A stretch of 64,000 nt of DNA from Olivibacter sp036959255 (GTDB taxonomy: Bacteria; Bacteroidota; Bacteroidia; Sphingobacteriales; Sphingobacteriaceae), in contig NZ_JAWMTI010000010.1 in assembly GCF_036959255.1 (NCBI RefSeq), forward strand, positions 62,001 through 126,000, in the 5' to 3' direction. The translations under genes and the position numbers were made by a program. Shown piece after piece: positions 18,299 to 26,753 of this stretch (position 1 is its first letter; each line of letters opens with the position of its first letter). The notes under the pieces were generated by a model. The model saw nothing but the letters and a program-made list of their open reading frames with translations, searched no databases and was not told the DNA's origin.

Positions 18299-18730
18299 TT
18301 ACTCCACCCGAGTCCACGTTTCAGTACGACCCAATAAGCTTAAGCCTACAAAACCACGGATATCTAATTTATCGCCTTTCAACGTCATTTTACAACTATA
18401 TGTTTTGCCTGATTTTGGATCATAAATGGTTCCCCCTTCATATACACCATTGTCCTTAGCGGTAAAACCTTCCAATATTTGGCTTCCCTGTATTGTCCGT
18501 GTTCTTTTCGAAGCATCTGGGTTCTTTTTGTCTTTTTTGGGTTGACCATTTTCGTCATTTGGTTCTTTTAGCCAATATAGGGTTCCAGCGTACTTTTCTC
18601 CCACTTTTTTTATCTCTATTCTACCTTCTCCACTTGGGTTTTGCCATTTTCCTATTATCCCCTTACTATCTTGCGCAAAAATGTTACAAGCTAGGAGTAT
18701 AGATGCTACAAATAATGTTAGATTTTTCAT
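18299..18730 (-). CDS. DUF2147 secreted protein
   Basis: 143 residues. Signal peptide of about 19 residues (MKNLTLFVASILLACNIFAQ) followed by a DUF2147 beta-barrel domain: IIGKWQNPSGEGRIEIKK, KYAGTLYWLKEP, the charged KKDKKNPDASKR, GGTIYDPKSGKTYSCKM and the closing GFVGLSLLGRTETWTR. Exported, probably periplasmic. The family's biochemical role is unknown. The Cys in the signal (position 15) sits too far inside the hydrophobic stretch to read as a convincing lipobox. Confidence 0.88.
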   Translation of the reverse strand: MKNLTLFVASILLACNIFAQDSKGIIGKWQNPSGEGRIEIKKVGEKYAGTLYWLKEPNDENGQPKKDKKNPDASKRTRTIQGSQILEGFTAKDNGVYEGGTIYDPKSGKTYSCKMTLKGDKLDIRGFVGLSLLGRTETWTRVE

Positions 18731-18929
18731 GATTTAGCATTTTAGTCTTATATAAAGGTACTAATATTCAATATAAATTATGCATACATAGTAAATACTT
18801 CTTTATCGATTAACTGCATAACCGCCTATTTGTTTTTTAATATTAAAAAATAATACTTTGTATAAGAGTTTTTTACGAAAATTAGCGAACTTGACGACAA
18901 GAAAAATTTTTTGAACCAAATACAAGTAC

Positions 18930-18937
18930 TATATTTG
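18930..18937 (+). promoter_or_regulatory. -7 box TATATTTG upstream of the tRNA-Leu pair
   Basis: Exact TAnnTTTG 7 bases before the first tRNA. A TTTG lies 16 bases upstream at 18910-18913. Confidence 0.6.
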
Positions 18938-18944
18938 CAGCCAC

Positions 18945-19027
18945 GCCCAGGTGGCGAAATTGGTAAACGTTGCGGTCTCAGAAGCCGTTGAGCTAGGCTC
19001 TTGAGGGTTCGAGTCCCTCCCTGGGCA
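18945..19027 (+). tRNA. tRNA-Leu (CAG)
   Basis: 83 bases. Acceptor GCCCAGG pairs with CCTGGGC; T arm GGGTTCGAGTCCC; a long variable arm (class II tRNA) around TTGAGCTAGGCTCTTGA; anticodon loop CTCAGAA gives CAG, reading CUG codons. Discriminator base A, and CCA is encoded just after (19028-19030). Confidence 0.93.
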
Positions 19028-19052
19028 CCATGATCGTAGTTTAGTTTGATAT

Positions 19053-19135
19053 GCGGAAGTGGCGAAATTGGTAGACGCACCATCTTGAGGGGGTGGCGCC
19101 CTAAGGGCGTGGCAGTTCGAATCTGCTCTTCCGCA
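19053..19135 (+). tRNA. tRNA-Leu (GAG)
   Basis: 83 bases. Acceptor GCGGAAG pairs with CTTCCGC; anticodon loop TTGAGGG gives GAG (CUC/CUU); long variable arm TGGCGCCCTAAGGGCGT; T arm GCAGTTCGAATCTGC. Discriminator A; unlike its neighbour, CCA is not encoded. Only 25 bases separate the two, so they are probably one transcript. Confidence 0.95.
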
Positions 19136-19140
19136 CAATA

Positions 19141-19171
19141 AAAAAGCTCTTGCGTGTGCAAGAGCTTTTTT
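19141..19171. terminator. Terminator after the tRNA-Leu pair
   Basis: 13-bp perfect stem AAAAAGCTCTTGC / GCAAGAGCTTTTT with loop GTGT. Symmetric, so it may also stop the minus-strand RidA-family transcript, which ends at 19217. Confidence 0.9.
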
Positions 19172-19216
19172 ATTTTCGAACCATGTTTCTCTTCGCCGAG
19201 TGTGGTAAAACAAAAT

Positions 19217-19606
19217 CTATTTCACCACCGTGGCTTCCAATTCTACTTTTAATGTTTCAAATAACCTGGTAACTTCCAACATTGTAAGTGCCTGCTTGAT
19301 CTGGTGCTTCCCTATCCATTCTTGTAAAATTGGAAAGTGGGGCCATAGCTCTTCTGTTGATGTCGTATAAACATTCAACCGTACAATATCCTTACATGCA
19401 TAGCCAGCAGATATGATTACTTCCTCTAAATTCGAAATTGCCTGCTGAAGTTGCAATTTCATATCTTTATTGCTTGATTTGCCGTCAGGGTCAATTGCTG
19501 CTTGTCCTGAGCAATATAATGTAGCTGTCACATTCTTTACTTCAACAGCTTGCACATAGCTGCGTTCATCTTGCCATTTCCATGGACTAAAAGTTGTTTT
19601 TTCCAT
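19217..19606 (-). CDS. RidA family protein (YjgF/YER057c/UK114)
   Basis: 129 residues, normal for the family. RidA proteins are cytosolic trimers that hydrolyse reactive enamine/imine intermediates from PLP enzymes. Seen here: VTATLYCSGQAAIDPDG near the N-terminus, LQQAISNLEEVIISAGYACKDIVRLNVY in the middle and the closing LEVTRLFETLKVELEATVV. In canonical RidA an Arg in an SR-like motif binds the substrate carboxylate; here VTRLFE occupies the place, so this may be an Rid subfamily member with another role. Confidence 0.85.
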   Translation of the reverse strand: MEKTTFSPWKWQDERSYVQAVEVKNVTATLYCSGQAAIDPDGKSSNKDMKLQLQQAISNLEEVIISAGYACKDIVRLNVYTTSTEELWPHFPILQEWIGKHQIKQALTMLEVTRLFETLKVELEATVVK

Positions 19607-19656
19607 TGTATTAACTTCTTAATATAACATCAAAAGAATATCCTTTCAATACGTTA

Positions 19657-19664
19657 CAAATGTA
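19657..19664 (-). promoter_or_regulatory. -7 box TACATTTG upstream of the RidA-family gene
   Basis: Exact TAnnTTTG on the minus strand, 50 bases before the ATG at 19606. Confidence 0.45.
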
Positions 19665-19710
19665 TGTTTTAGTGCTAAGTGAAATGGTTGACCTAAATCA
19701 CAAATATGAA

Positions 19711-19724
19711 GTGATTTACATCAC
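19711..19724. promoter_or_regulatory. CRP/FNR-like dyad GTGATTTACATCAC
   Basis: GTGA-N6-TCAC, the core of a CRP/FNR-family site, centred about 50-60 bases upstream of the -7 box of the RidA-family gene. An activator site is suggested by position only. Confidence 0.4.
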
Positions 19725-19831
19725 ATGATAAAATCGAGCATTCATCCGATTACCAAATGGGATTTAGCATCGGGATCGAATTAAATTTACAAGATTAGCT
19801 CCTCGTCAGATGATATCAACGCTTCGCTAAC

Positions 19832-20347
19832 TCATTTTTTTGTATACTCTCTGAAAACGCGTTCGTAGACTTCTAAAAACCAATAGGTGAAGGACTCGGG
19901 ATTTTGTGCGGTCATTTGGATAAGATTCTGAAGAGAAATCCATTGATAATCCATTACCTCTTCCTTATTTGGCACAATTTTGCCATTAAACTCGCCTATA
20001 TAAATATGATCAAATTCGTGTTCAACTAAACCGTTTTCAAAAGAAGTCTCATACAAAAAAGAAAAGAGTGGCCTAAGCGTCGTTTGAAATCCCATCTCTT
20101 CTCGCAACCTGTCATTTGCCGCCAACAAAGTATCTTCGTTGGGTGCTGGGTGGCTACAGCAGGTATTTGTCCACAAACCACCGCTATGATATTTCGCCAT
20201 GGCTCGTCTTTGCAAAAGTAATTCACCGAACGTATTAAAAATGAAAATGCTAAAAGCCCGGTGCAGTAAACCCTTTTGATGGGCCTCTAATTTCTCCATT
20301 CTACCGACGGCATTGTCTTGCTCATCCACTAATATCACTTCTTTCAT
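19832..20347 (-). CDS. idi: Isopentenyl-diphosphate delta-isomerase, type 1
   Basis: 171 residues from the ATG at 20347; a longer frame to 20386 would overlap the upstream trmN6 gene and adds a non-homologous start. Nudix-fold enzyme that interconverts IPP and DMAPP in isoprenoid synthesis. Landmarks: LLHRAFSIFIFN, LLLQRRAMAKYHSGGLWTNT, the catalytic Cys in TCCSHP (62-67), the Nudix-like LREEMGF and the metal/catalytic EHEFDHIY (109-116). It lies 7 bases after trmN6, so they probably form an operon. Confidence 0.95.
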   Translation of the reverse strand: MKEVILVDEQDNAVGRMEKLEAHQKGLLHRAFSIFIFNTFGELLLQRRAMAKYHSGGLWTNTCCSHPAPNEDTLLAANDRLREEMGFQTTLRPLFSFLYETSFENGLVEHEFDHIYIGEFNGKIVPNKEEVMDYQWISLQNLIQMTAQNPESFTYWFLEVYERVFREYTKK

Positions 20348-20354
20348 AAGGCTT

Positions 20355-21101
20355 TTATCTTCGTTTATCGGAATTAAAAATAACAAAAAAGGGGTTCAAA
20401 AGGTCTTTATAGTCTTGAGAATACACCCCTCTTTCTTCGTATATCGTGAGCGAAGAAATATCTTGGATGTTCTGTAATCGATTCCCTTTTCTTAAGCATA
20501 CTATCTGTCTGAATGGATCGTCCTCGCTAAAGGATTTGATATATATAGTTTTAATAAGCTGAAAATCAGTTGTTTGTTTTGCATACTCACAAACGCGGGC
20601 ACTAATGATGGGCGGTAAAACAAGCTGTAAATGTCCACCTACCTGAAGCCACTTCTGTGCTTTACCAATTAATTCTTGGTAAAACGGTTCATCCGTATGC
20701 CGGGCCCCGGATTTTCTTTCATTCGGATTTTTAAGGGCATTCACGAAAAAAGGGGGATTACTAACAATCAAATCATAAAAGTTTGGTGGATTGAATTGTT
20801 GAAAAAGAGTATAATGTGCTCGAATACGGTCGGAAAAGGAGGAGTTTTTAAAATTTTTGTCGGATAACCTAGCGGCTAGCTCATCCTTTTCCAAGGCATC
20901 AATTATCGCAAAGGGAAAGCGTTGTGCCATCATTAGGGCAATTACGCCGGTACCAGACCCAATATCCAATATTCGACGAGGGGAAGGATGATCGGCAAGG
21001 GCTCCCAATAATACACCATCCGTATTTATCTTCATGGTCGCATTATCTTGCTCAACATAAAATTGTTTGAATTTAAATAAGGAAGGTGATTCTGTGTCCA
21101 T
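20355..21101 (-). CDS. trmN6: tRNA1(Val) (adenine37-N6)-methyltransferase
   Basis: 248 residues. SAM-dependent class I methyltransferase: motif I ILDIGSGTGVIALMMAQRF (about 44-62), an acidic residue at the end of strand 2 (DALEKDE), and the N6-adenine motif SNPPFF (about 113). The N-terminal FKFKQFYVEQDNATMKINTDGVLLGAL is diagnostic of the YfiC/TrmN6 family, which methylates A37 of tRNA1-Val. First gene of the trmN6-idi pair. Confidence 0.92.
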   Translation of the reverse strand: MDTESPSLFKFKQFYVEQDNATMKINTDGVLLGALADHPSPRRILDIGSGTGVIALMMAQRFPFAIIDALEKDELAARLSDKNFKNSSFSDRIRAHYTLFQQFNPPNFYDLIVSNPPFFVNALKNPNERKSGARHTDEPFYQELIGKAQKWLQVGGHLQLVLPPIISARVCEYAKQTTDFQLIKTIYIKSFSEDDPFRQIVCLRKGNRLQNIQDISSLTIYEERGVYSQDYKDLLNPFFVIFNSDKRR

Positions 21102-21201
21102 AAAGTGTTACTAAGTTACTGTTTTTATTTTATTCAAGCTACTCCCAGAAGGCATCAAGGCATTAATCAGTTTAAATACCAAATCTCCATTAAACAGATA
21201 T

Positions 21202-21239
21202 CATAAAAAAAGCAACCTTTTAGGGTTGCTTTTTTTATG
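21202..21239. terminator. Terminator after the sugar-oxidation cluster
   Basis: 16-bp perfect stem (CATAAAAAAAGCAACC / GGTTGCTTTTTTTATG) with a 6-base loop. It lies 24 bases after the last gene of the minus-strand cluster. Confidence 0.92.
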
Positions 21240-21262
21240 ATGGAGTTATTCTATTCAAACGA

Positions 21263-21832
21263 TTAGGTCGCCCACGCCTTATCACCTTTTTTATAAGGTA
21301 AATTGCCATCATAACGACCTGGTATTTTAACATACCGTAAAGCTTTAGTGGCACCTAATTCAGATGTAAAGAAGCCAAGTAAGGTCAATTGTTTAATCAT
21401 ACTAAAATAATGATTCGGATCTTCATCCTTCTTGTTTTTGCCATACTCTTTTGCTTCCTTGTCAATTTCGGTCAACAAGCCGGTTCGTTCCTCTTTAGAC
21501 AATTCCTGGAAACGCTTACTATACTTTGCTTTTGACGCATCTTCCAGTTTTCCCAATCCTTCCAGAAATACCTTTTGATCCTCCTTGGTATAGCAATCAC
21601 GCACCATTACCGGTATAAAAGCTCCAACACCGGCTTCTTTTGCTCCAGGGCTGGATGTTTGAGGTAAAATGGTTTCGGCAATATCGCCTAAGTAATCTAT
21701 TTGATCTTCTTTGAATAAGCTTTCTACATCTTTTGATGCGGGGCGAGTACAACCCTCAAGAAAGAGATTAGCACCAATTACTGTGCCTCCCATTATCCAG
21801 GCCACTCGCGTCAAGGCTTCTCTTCTATTCAT
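21263..21832 (-). CDS. Gluconate 2-dehydrogenase subunit 3 family protein
   Basis: 189 residues. Starts MNRREALTRVAWIMGG, a Tat-like double-Arg signal, with a Cys at about 28 (LFLEGC) that could be lipidated. The rest is the helical domain of this family (EDQIDYLGDIAETILPQTSSPGAKEAGVGAFIPVMVRDCY, then LTLLGFFTSELGATKAL). Subunit 3 proteins partner GMC oxidoreductases and are needed for their export or assembly. Here the GMC gene lies two genes upstream in the same run, so the two probably form one periplasmic sugar dehydrogenase. Confidence 0.9.
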   Translation of the reverse strand: MNRREALTRVAWIMGGTVIGANLFLEGCTRPASKDVESLFKEDQIDYLGDIAETILPQTSSPGAKEAGVGAFIPVMVRDCYTKEDQKVFLEGLGKLEDASKAKYSKRFQELSKEERTGLLTEIDKEAKEYGKNKKDEDPNHYFSMIKQLTLLGFFTSELGATKALRYVKIPGRYDGNLPYKKGDKAWAT

Positions 21833-21861
21833 GTCCTTAATTGATTAATTGAATGATTCGT

Positions 21862-23319
21862 TTATATTGTATATTTTACATCCCAGCCAGAACGGTAATT
21901 CCGTTTAACGAATTGGTTCACTTCGTCAAAGTTAGTTACTTTCATTGCGTTATTATCCCAAACCAACTTAATGTTACGGCCCGGATATTGATTATTGATG
22001 CGTAAATCGGCACCTCTAATAGCCAAATTAGCCATTAACAAGGCTTCTGTAAGCGGCCCTGCGATTTCAAAAGGCGAACTAACTGGTTTTTTTCCGTAAC
22101 CGGCAAGGCAAGACTCTACCCATTGTGCATAATGTCCCCCCTCTTGCCCGGTAACGCGCTCATATTTCTTTGGAACATTAACCGTTGCTGTTTTTGATGT
22201 TGGAAGGAGACGTGCATTTTTTCCGTAGGTATCTGCAAGGATCTTTCCTTTAGTACCGATTAAAAGGATACCATTTCCCCCATCACCATAAATTTCGTTA
22301 GGTTCTAACTCTTCCGGTCGCTCCGGTTGAATCCCGCCATCCATCCAATGAAGCGTCACGGGGCCATTTGTTCGAGATCCTTTCGGGAAAGTAAGTGTTG
22401 CATGGCTCGAAGGAGGACAACTTTCCGGGAAATACCCACGCTTAAACTCATCGACATAGACCGTACCTACACTCGCTTGTACATCCTGTACATAACTAAG
22501 CCCCAGTACACTGAAAGGTAATTCCAGCAAGTGGCAACCCATATCTCCTAACGCACCGGTTCCGTAATCCCACCATCCGCGCCAATTGAAAGGAACCAAT
22601 TTATCCACATAATCTTTTTGCGGAGCCGTACCTAGCCAAAGATCCCAATTTAATTCTTTTGGGATTTCCGCTTTTTGCGTAGGCCACTGAATCCCTGAAG
22701 GCCATACGGGTCTATCCGTCCAGCAATATACGGTATGTACGTCACCTATAATACCCGCCTCGTACCATTCACGAGCTTGCCTTGGACCATCATTTGACGC
22801 GCCCTGATTGCCCATTTGCGTTACTACCTTATATTTTTTAGCGGCATCGGTTAATACGCGTGCTTCCCAAACATCGTGCGTTAATGGTTTTTGAACGTAT
22901 ACATGTTTTCCCAACTGCATGGCTGCAAGCGCCTGAATGGCGTGGTTATGATCAGGAGTTGATACAGAAACAGCATCAATATTTTTATGCTCTTTATCCA
23001 ACATCTCCCGGTAATCCTTATAATACTTAGCCTTAGGGAATTTCTTTACAGAACCAGCTGCTCTTCTATCATCCACGTCGCATAAAAAGGCGATATCTGC
23101 CTTTCCACTTTCAAAAAACGCATTGATATCACTTGATCCTTTCCCTCCTGCGCCAATACCGGCAACTTGCAGTTTATCACTCGGAGCAATAAAACCGGAT
23201 CCTCCTAAAACGTGTCTAGGAACAATCATAAAACCGGCAGCTGCCAGCGCGCCGGCTTTTATAAAGCTCCTTCTGGATTCATTTGTTTTTGATTGGTTAT
23301 TTTTATTAGTATCAGACAT
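21862..23319 (-). CDS. Gfo/Idh/MocA family oxidoreductase, Tat-exported
   Basis: 485 residues. Tat signal SRRSFIKAGALAAAGF (residues about 15-30). Then a Rossmann domain (LQVAGIGAGGKGSSDINAFF), the family EKP-like motif as VQKPLTHDVWEA (about 130-141), and the C-terminal Gfo/Idh/MocA domain. The subfamily is the long, exported Bacteroidota form. It sits between the GMC gene (21 bases) and the subunit 3 gene (29 bases). A role in NAD(P)-linked conversion of 3-keto-sugars or related oxidised sugars is inferred from the cluster. Confidence 0.92.
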   Translation of the reverse strand: MSDTNKNNQSKTNESRRSFIKAGALAAAGFMIVPRHVLGGSGFIAPSDKLQVAGIGAGGKGSSDINAFFESGKADIAFLCDVDDRRAAGSVKKFPKAKYYKDYREMLDKEHKNIDAVSVSTPDHNHAIQALAAMQLGKHVYVQKPLTHDVWEARVLTDAAKKYKVVTQMGNQGASNDGPRQAREWYEAGIIGDVHTVYCWTDRPVWPSGIQWPTQKAEIPKELNWDLWLGTAPQKDYVDKLVPFNWRGWWDYGTGALGDMGCHLLELPFSVLGLSYVQDVQASVGTVYVDEFKRGYFPESCPPSSHATLTFPKGSRTNGPVTLHWMDGGIQPERPEELEPNEIYGDGGNGILLIGTKGKILADTYGKNARLLPTSKTATVNVPKKYERVTGQEGGHYAQWVESCLAGYGKKPVSSPFEIAGPLTEALLMANLAIRGADLRINNQYPGRNIKLVWDNNAMKVTNFDEVNQFVKRNYRSGWDVKYTI

Positions 23320-23340
23320 GATTTAAATATGTTGGTTAAC

Positions 23341-25020
23341 TTAAATATTTCCTTTTTTCAACTCGTTCACAGCGAAATCAGCAGCGCGCGCCGTTAGTGC
23401 CATATAGGTCAGTGAAGGATTCACACAAGCTGCAGAGGTCATGCAAGCACCATCCGTAACGAAGACATTTGGAGCGTCCCAAACTTGATTATTACCATTA
23501 AGTACTGAAGTTTTAGGATCTCTTCCCATCCGAGCGGTTCCCATCTCGTGTATTCCTTGACCGAAACCATACTCACGATCGTAAGTAAAGACATCTTTTG
23601 CACCCACTGCTTCTAACATTGCTTTCGCTTCTTCAGCCATGTCTTTACGCATTTTTAGCTCATTCTCTTTAATTTCGACATCGAAAGCCAATACAGGAAG
23701 GCCCCACTTATCTTTCTTCTCCTTATCTAGGGTTATTTTATTTTCGTGATAAGGCAAGATTTCACCAAACCCACCGAATCCGATCGACCATGATCCAGGT
23801 TCGCACAGCTCATCCTTGAAATCGGCACCGATATTTAGTTCAGCGACATTTCGACTCCAGCCTTGTCTGCTAGCGCCCCCTTGATAACCAAAACCACGTA
23901 AGTAATCTCTTTTATCACCATCGACATTCTGGAACCGAGGAATATACAAACCATTTGCCCTCCGACCAAAATAATATTTATCTTCAAAGCCTTCGATTCT
24001 ACCGCTAGCACCTACCCCTAAGTGATGGTCCATAACATTATGTCCGAGCTCACCACTGCTGCTACCAAGCCCTCCTTCCCAAACATCTGTAGCTGAGTTC
24101 ATTAATACCCACGCCGAATTTAACGCAGAGGCGTTAACAAATATTACTTTTGCAAAGTATTCATATGTTTGATTGTTTTGTGCGTCCAACACTTCTACAC
24201 CTTTTGCTTTTTTGGTGTCTTTATCATAGATAATTTTGGTTACGATCGACCAGGGTCTAACCGTTAAGTTACCTGTTTTTACAGCTGCTGGCAAGGTTGC
24301 TGATTGTGTGCTGAAGTAAGCGCCGAAATTACACCCTAACCAACATTTATTTTGGTATTGGCAATTTACACGGCCATTATGAGGTACAGTAATATTAGCT
24401 GTACGACCGATGATAAAGTGTCTTTTACCACCAAAATGCTGTTTAATTCTTGCCGCAACATCTTTTTCTACTACATTCATTTCCATCGGCGGCATAAAAT
24501 CACCGTCAGGTAAAACAGCTAAACCGTCACGGTTTCCGCTAATACCTGCAAATTTTTCCGCATAACTGTACCATGAAGCTATATCTTTGTATCGAATAGG
24601 CCAATCGACTCCGATCCCATCTTTCAAATTTCCTTCAAAATCGAGGTCGCTCCAACGATAACTCTGGCGCCCCCACATCAACGAGCGTCCACCTACATGA
24701 TATCCCCTGTACCAGTCGAATCGCTTTATTTCAACATAAGGGCTCTCCTTTTCATTTACCCAATAATTTAAATTTGTTTCATTGAGCGGATAGTCTCTTT
24801 TCAAAACAGGATAATCCTCGATCATTTTTTGCGTTCTACCTCCGCGATGCGGGAAATCCCAAGGGTTTTTGTTCGGGCTTTCGTAATCTTTTATGTGTTC
24901 GATGTTCCTTCCGCGCTCTAACATAATCGTTTTGAGCCCCTTCTCTGTTAGTTCTTTGGCTGCCCAGCCTCCGCTGATACCTGATCCGATTACTATCGCA
25001 TCATATACATTATCTGCCAT
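23341..25020 (-). CDS. GMC family oxidoreductase (FAD-dependent sugar dehydrogenase)
   Basis: 559 residues. N-terminal FAD-binding motif DAIVIGSGISGGWAAKELTEKG and the acidic ribose-binding LERGRNIEH. Further GMC blocks are GGRSLMWGRQSYRWSD and the C-terminal IHEMGTARMG with a conserved His, then VNPSLTYMALTARAADFA. A Cys-rich stretch NCQYQNKCWLGCNFGAY (about 220-236) is typical of the gluconate/glucoside 3-dehydrogenase branch. It has no signal of its own, so it would be carried out by the Tat-signalled subunit 3 partner. Confidence 0.93.
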   Translation of the reverse strand: MADNVYDAIVIGSGISGGWAAKELTEKGLKTIMLERGRNIEHIKDYESPNKNPWDFPHRGGRTQKMIEDYPVLKRDYPLNETNLNYWVNEKESPYVEIKRFDWYRGYHVGGRSLMWGRQSYRWSDLDFEGNLKDGIGVDWPIRYKDIASWYSYAEKFAGISGNRDGLAVLPDGDFMPPMEMNVVEKDVAARIKQHFGGKRHFIIGRTANITVPHNGRVNCQYQNKCWLGCNFGAYFSTQSATLPAAVKTGNLTVRPWSIVTKIIYDKDTKKAKGVEVLDAQNNQTYEYFAKVIFVNASALNSAWVLMNSATDVWEGGLGSSSGELGHNVMDHHLGVGASGRIEGFEDKYYFGRRANGLYIPRFQNVDGDKRDYLRGFGYQGGASRQGWSRNVAELNIGADFKDELCEPGSWSIGFGGFGEILPYHENKITLDKEKKDKWGLPVLAFDVEIKENELKMRKDMAEEAKAMLEAVGAKDVFTYDREYGFGQGIHEMGTARMGRDPKTSVLNGNNQVWDAPNVFVTDGACMTSAACVNPSLTYMALTARAADFAVNELKKGNI

Positions 25021-25100
25021 AATTGATTTAGTTTATTTGTCGTTTTAGTATTCAGTTAGTAAGGTACTATTCTTTGTTTGTTTAATGTTGCTTTAATGAT

Positions 25101-26339
25101 TTATTCGTGAATTGCATCAACTTCTTTCTTTTCTTTAAAGAAAAGTGCGAACAATATAAATATGACAGCCGCTATTGACGCAGGTACAATCCAAACATGT
25201 TGCCACAAATTATCTACTGCCGCAGCCTTGTAGTGTTCAGTGACAAAACCTGCTACCCAGAAGCCGATTAACATCCCCACACCATAGGTTGCTAAGGTAA
25301 CCAAACCTTGGGCCGAAGATTTATATTTCTCACCGGCACGCGCATCTGTATAAATTTGACCGGAAACAAAGAAAAAGTCATAGCATATCCCGTGGAGTGC
25401 GATACCGATGATAAGCATGAAAGAAAGTTCATTCGCGTTGCCATAAGCAAATAAGGCATATCTTATTGCCCAGGCAAGCATACCAAATAATATTGTTTTC
25501 TTAAAACCGAAACGGCTGAAGAAAACAGGAAGAAGCAATAGAAAAAATGCTTCAGATATTTGACCGATCGCCATTTTACCAGTCGGATTTGGTAAACCAA
25601 TATCTGATAAAAATGGGTTGGCATTCTGGTAATAGAAGGCAAGCGGGATACAAATAAGAATAGCGGAGATAAAAAATATGAGAAAGTCTTTTTTATTGAG
25701 GAGTTTTAGTGCATCCAATCCCAGTATCTCCGAAACACTGCTCTTTTCATTTTTATTACGTGCCACAGGAGGAGTCTTCGGAAGGATAAAACTATATAAG
25801 CCTAAAACTAAGGAGGCTATTCCCGCCATAAGAAATGTATTTTTCAACGCACCAGCTTTCAAGCTGTCACCCGAATCCCAATGAAACACATAGCTAATCA
25901 CCAAACCGGCAATGATCCAGCCGATCGTTCCCCAAACACGAATAGCGGAAAATTCCTTTTCCGGGTTTTGCATCTGCCTGAACGAAACGGAATTTACAAG
26001 TGCCAATGTAGGCATATAGCCAATCATATAAGCTAATACATAAGGGTAGAACACACCAACATCTGGGGCGCTGTACATTTGATACATCAAAAAAGCCCCG
26101 ATTAAATGAAGGACCCCGAGAATACGCTCTGCATTGAAATACCGGTCTGCAATTAAACCGATGATAAAAGGCGCGATAATTGCACCAAAAGATTGTGTAG
26201 AAAAGACATTGGCGCTTTCCAATCCAGATGCATTTAAGTTAATGTTTAAAAATGTTCCTAAGGTCACAAACCATGCTCCCCAGATAAAAAATTCAAGGAA
26301 CATCATGAATGACAATTTTGCACGAGTAATAGTGTTCAT
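25101..26339 (-). CDS. MFS transporter, nucleoside permease (NupG/XapB) family
   Basis: 412 residues with 12 predicted membrane helices. N-terminal LSFMMFLEFFIWGAWFVTLGTFL and the following FSTQSFGAIIAPFIIGLIADRYF are typical of the NupG-like MFS branch. In Bacteroidota these permeases often sit beside Gfo/Idh/MocA and GMC genes, where they probably carry sugars or sugar derivatives rather than nucleosides. First gene of the four-gene run, 80 bases before the GMC gene. Confidence 0.88.
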   Translation of the reverse strand: MNTITRAKLSFMMFLEFFIWGAWFVTLGTFLNINLNASGLESANVFSTQSFGAIIAPFIIGLIADRYFNAERILGVLHLIGAFLMYQMYSAPDVGVFYPYVLAYMIGYMPTLALVNSVSFRQMQNPEKEFSAIRVWGTIGWIIAGLVISYVFHWDSGDSLKAGALKNTFLMAGIASLVLGLYSFILPKTPPVARNKNEKSSVSEILGLDALKLLNKKDFLIFFISAILICIPLAFYYQNANPFLSDIGLPNPTGKMAIGQISEAFFLLLLPVFFSRFGFKKTILFGMLAWAIRYALFAYGNANELSFMLIIGIALHGICYDFFFVSGQIYTDARAGEKYKSSAQGLVTLATYGVGMLIGFWVAGFVTEHYKAAAVDNLWQHVWIVPASIAAVIFILFALFFKEKKEVDAIHE

Positions 26340-26753
26340 AAGGTGGGTTAGTATAAGATTCTGGCTGCGTTAATAAAATATTTAATTTTTATCATTTAAA
26401 TAGTTGGTTTCAAATAGTTTATGTTAGCTTAAATAATTGCTTGACTTCATGCCTTCCTTCCCTTTCGGTAAAAATGTTTCAGCTAAAATTTACTAAATGT
26501 AGTCGAATTTTTAAAAAAACCAAAATGCTGTAAGATTTATTTGAACTTTATTGAAACGATAAAAGCATTGGATTTATTGTTAATAATGAAGGATTTAGCG
26601 GAACTTACTGATAATCAGCTTGTACAAAATACACTAAGTTGTTGCTTCAGCAATGAAGATTTTTTCTAACAATTTAGATATATAGGATGATGAAAAATAA
26701 AAAAGCCCCAAGCTATGCATTAGCTTGGGGCTTCTTACTGCTAAATCGTTTTT
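26340..26753. other. Intergenic region between guaB and the sugar-oxidation cluster
   Basis: 414 bases. It contains the guaB terminator (26695-26733) and must hold the promoter of the MFS-led cluster, though no exact TAnnTTTG is seen on the minus strand. A 27-codon plus-strand frame (26586-26669, starting MKDLAELTDNQLVQ) slightly resembles the N-terminus of an ECF sigma factor but ends in a stop; it is probably chance or a remnant. Confidence 0.5.
26695..26733 (-). terminator. Terminator after guaB
   Basis: 13-bp perfect stem AAGCCCCAAGCTA / TAGCTTGGGGCTT (26703-26715 with 26721-26733). On the minus strand it is followed by a U-rich tract. Confidence 0.9.

Noticed and set aside
18826..19213. 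Two minus-strand open frames across the tRNA-Leu genes, with readings like GRDSNPQEPSSTASETATFTNFAT
   Set aside because: These are antisense translations of the two tRNA-Leu genes, a known false-protein pattern; the cloverleaf features on the plus strand are complete.
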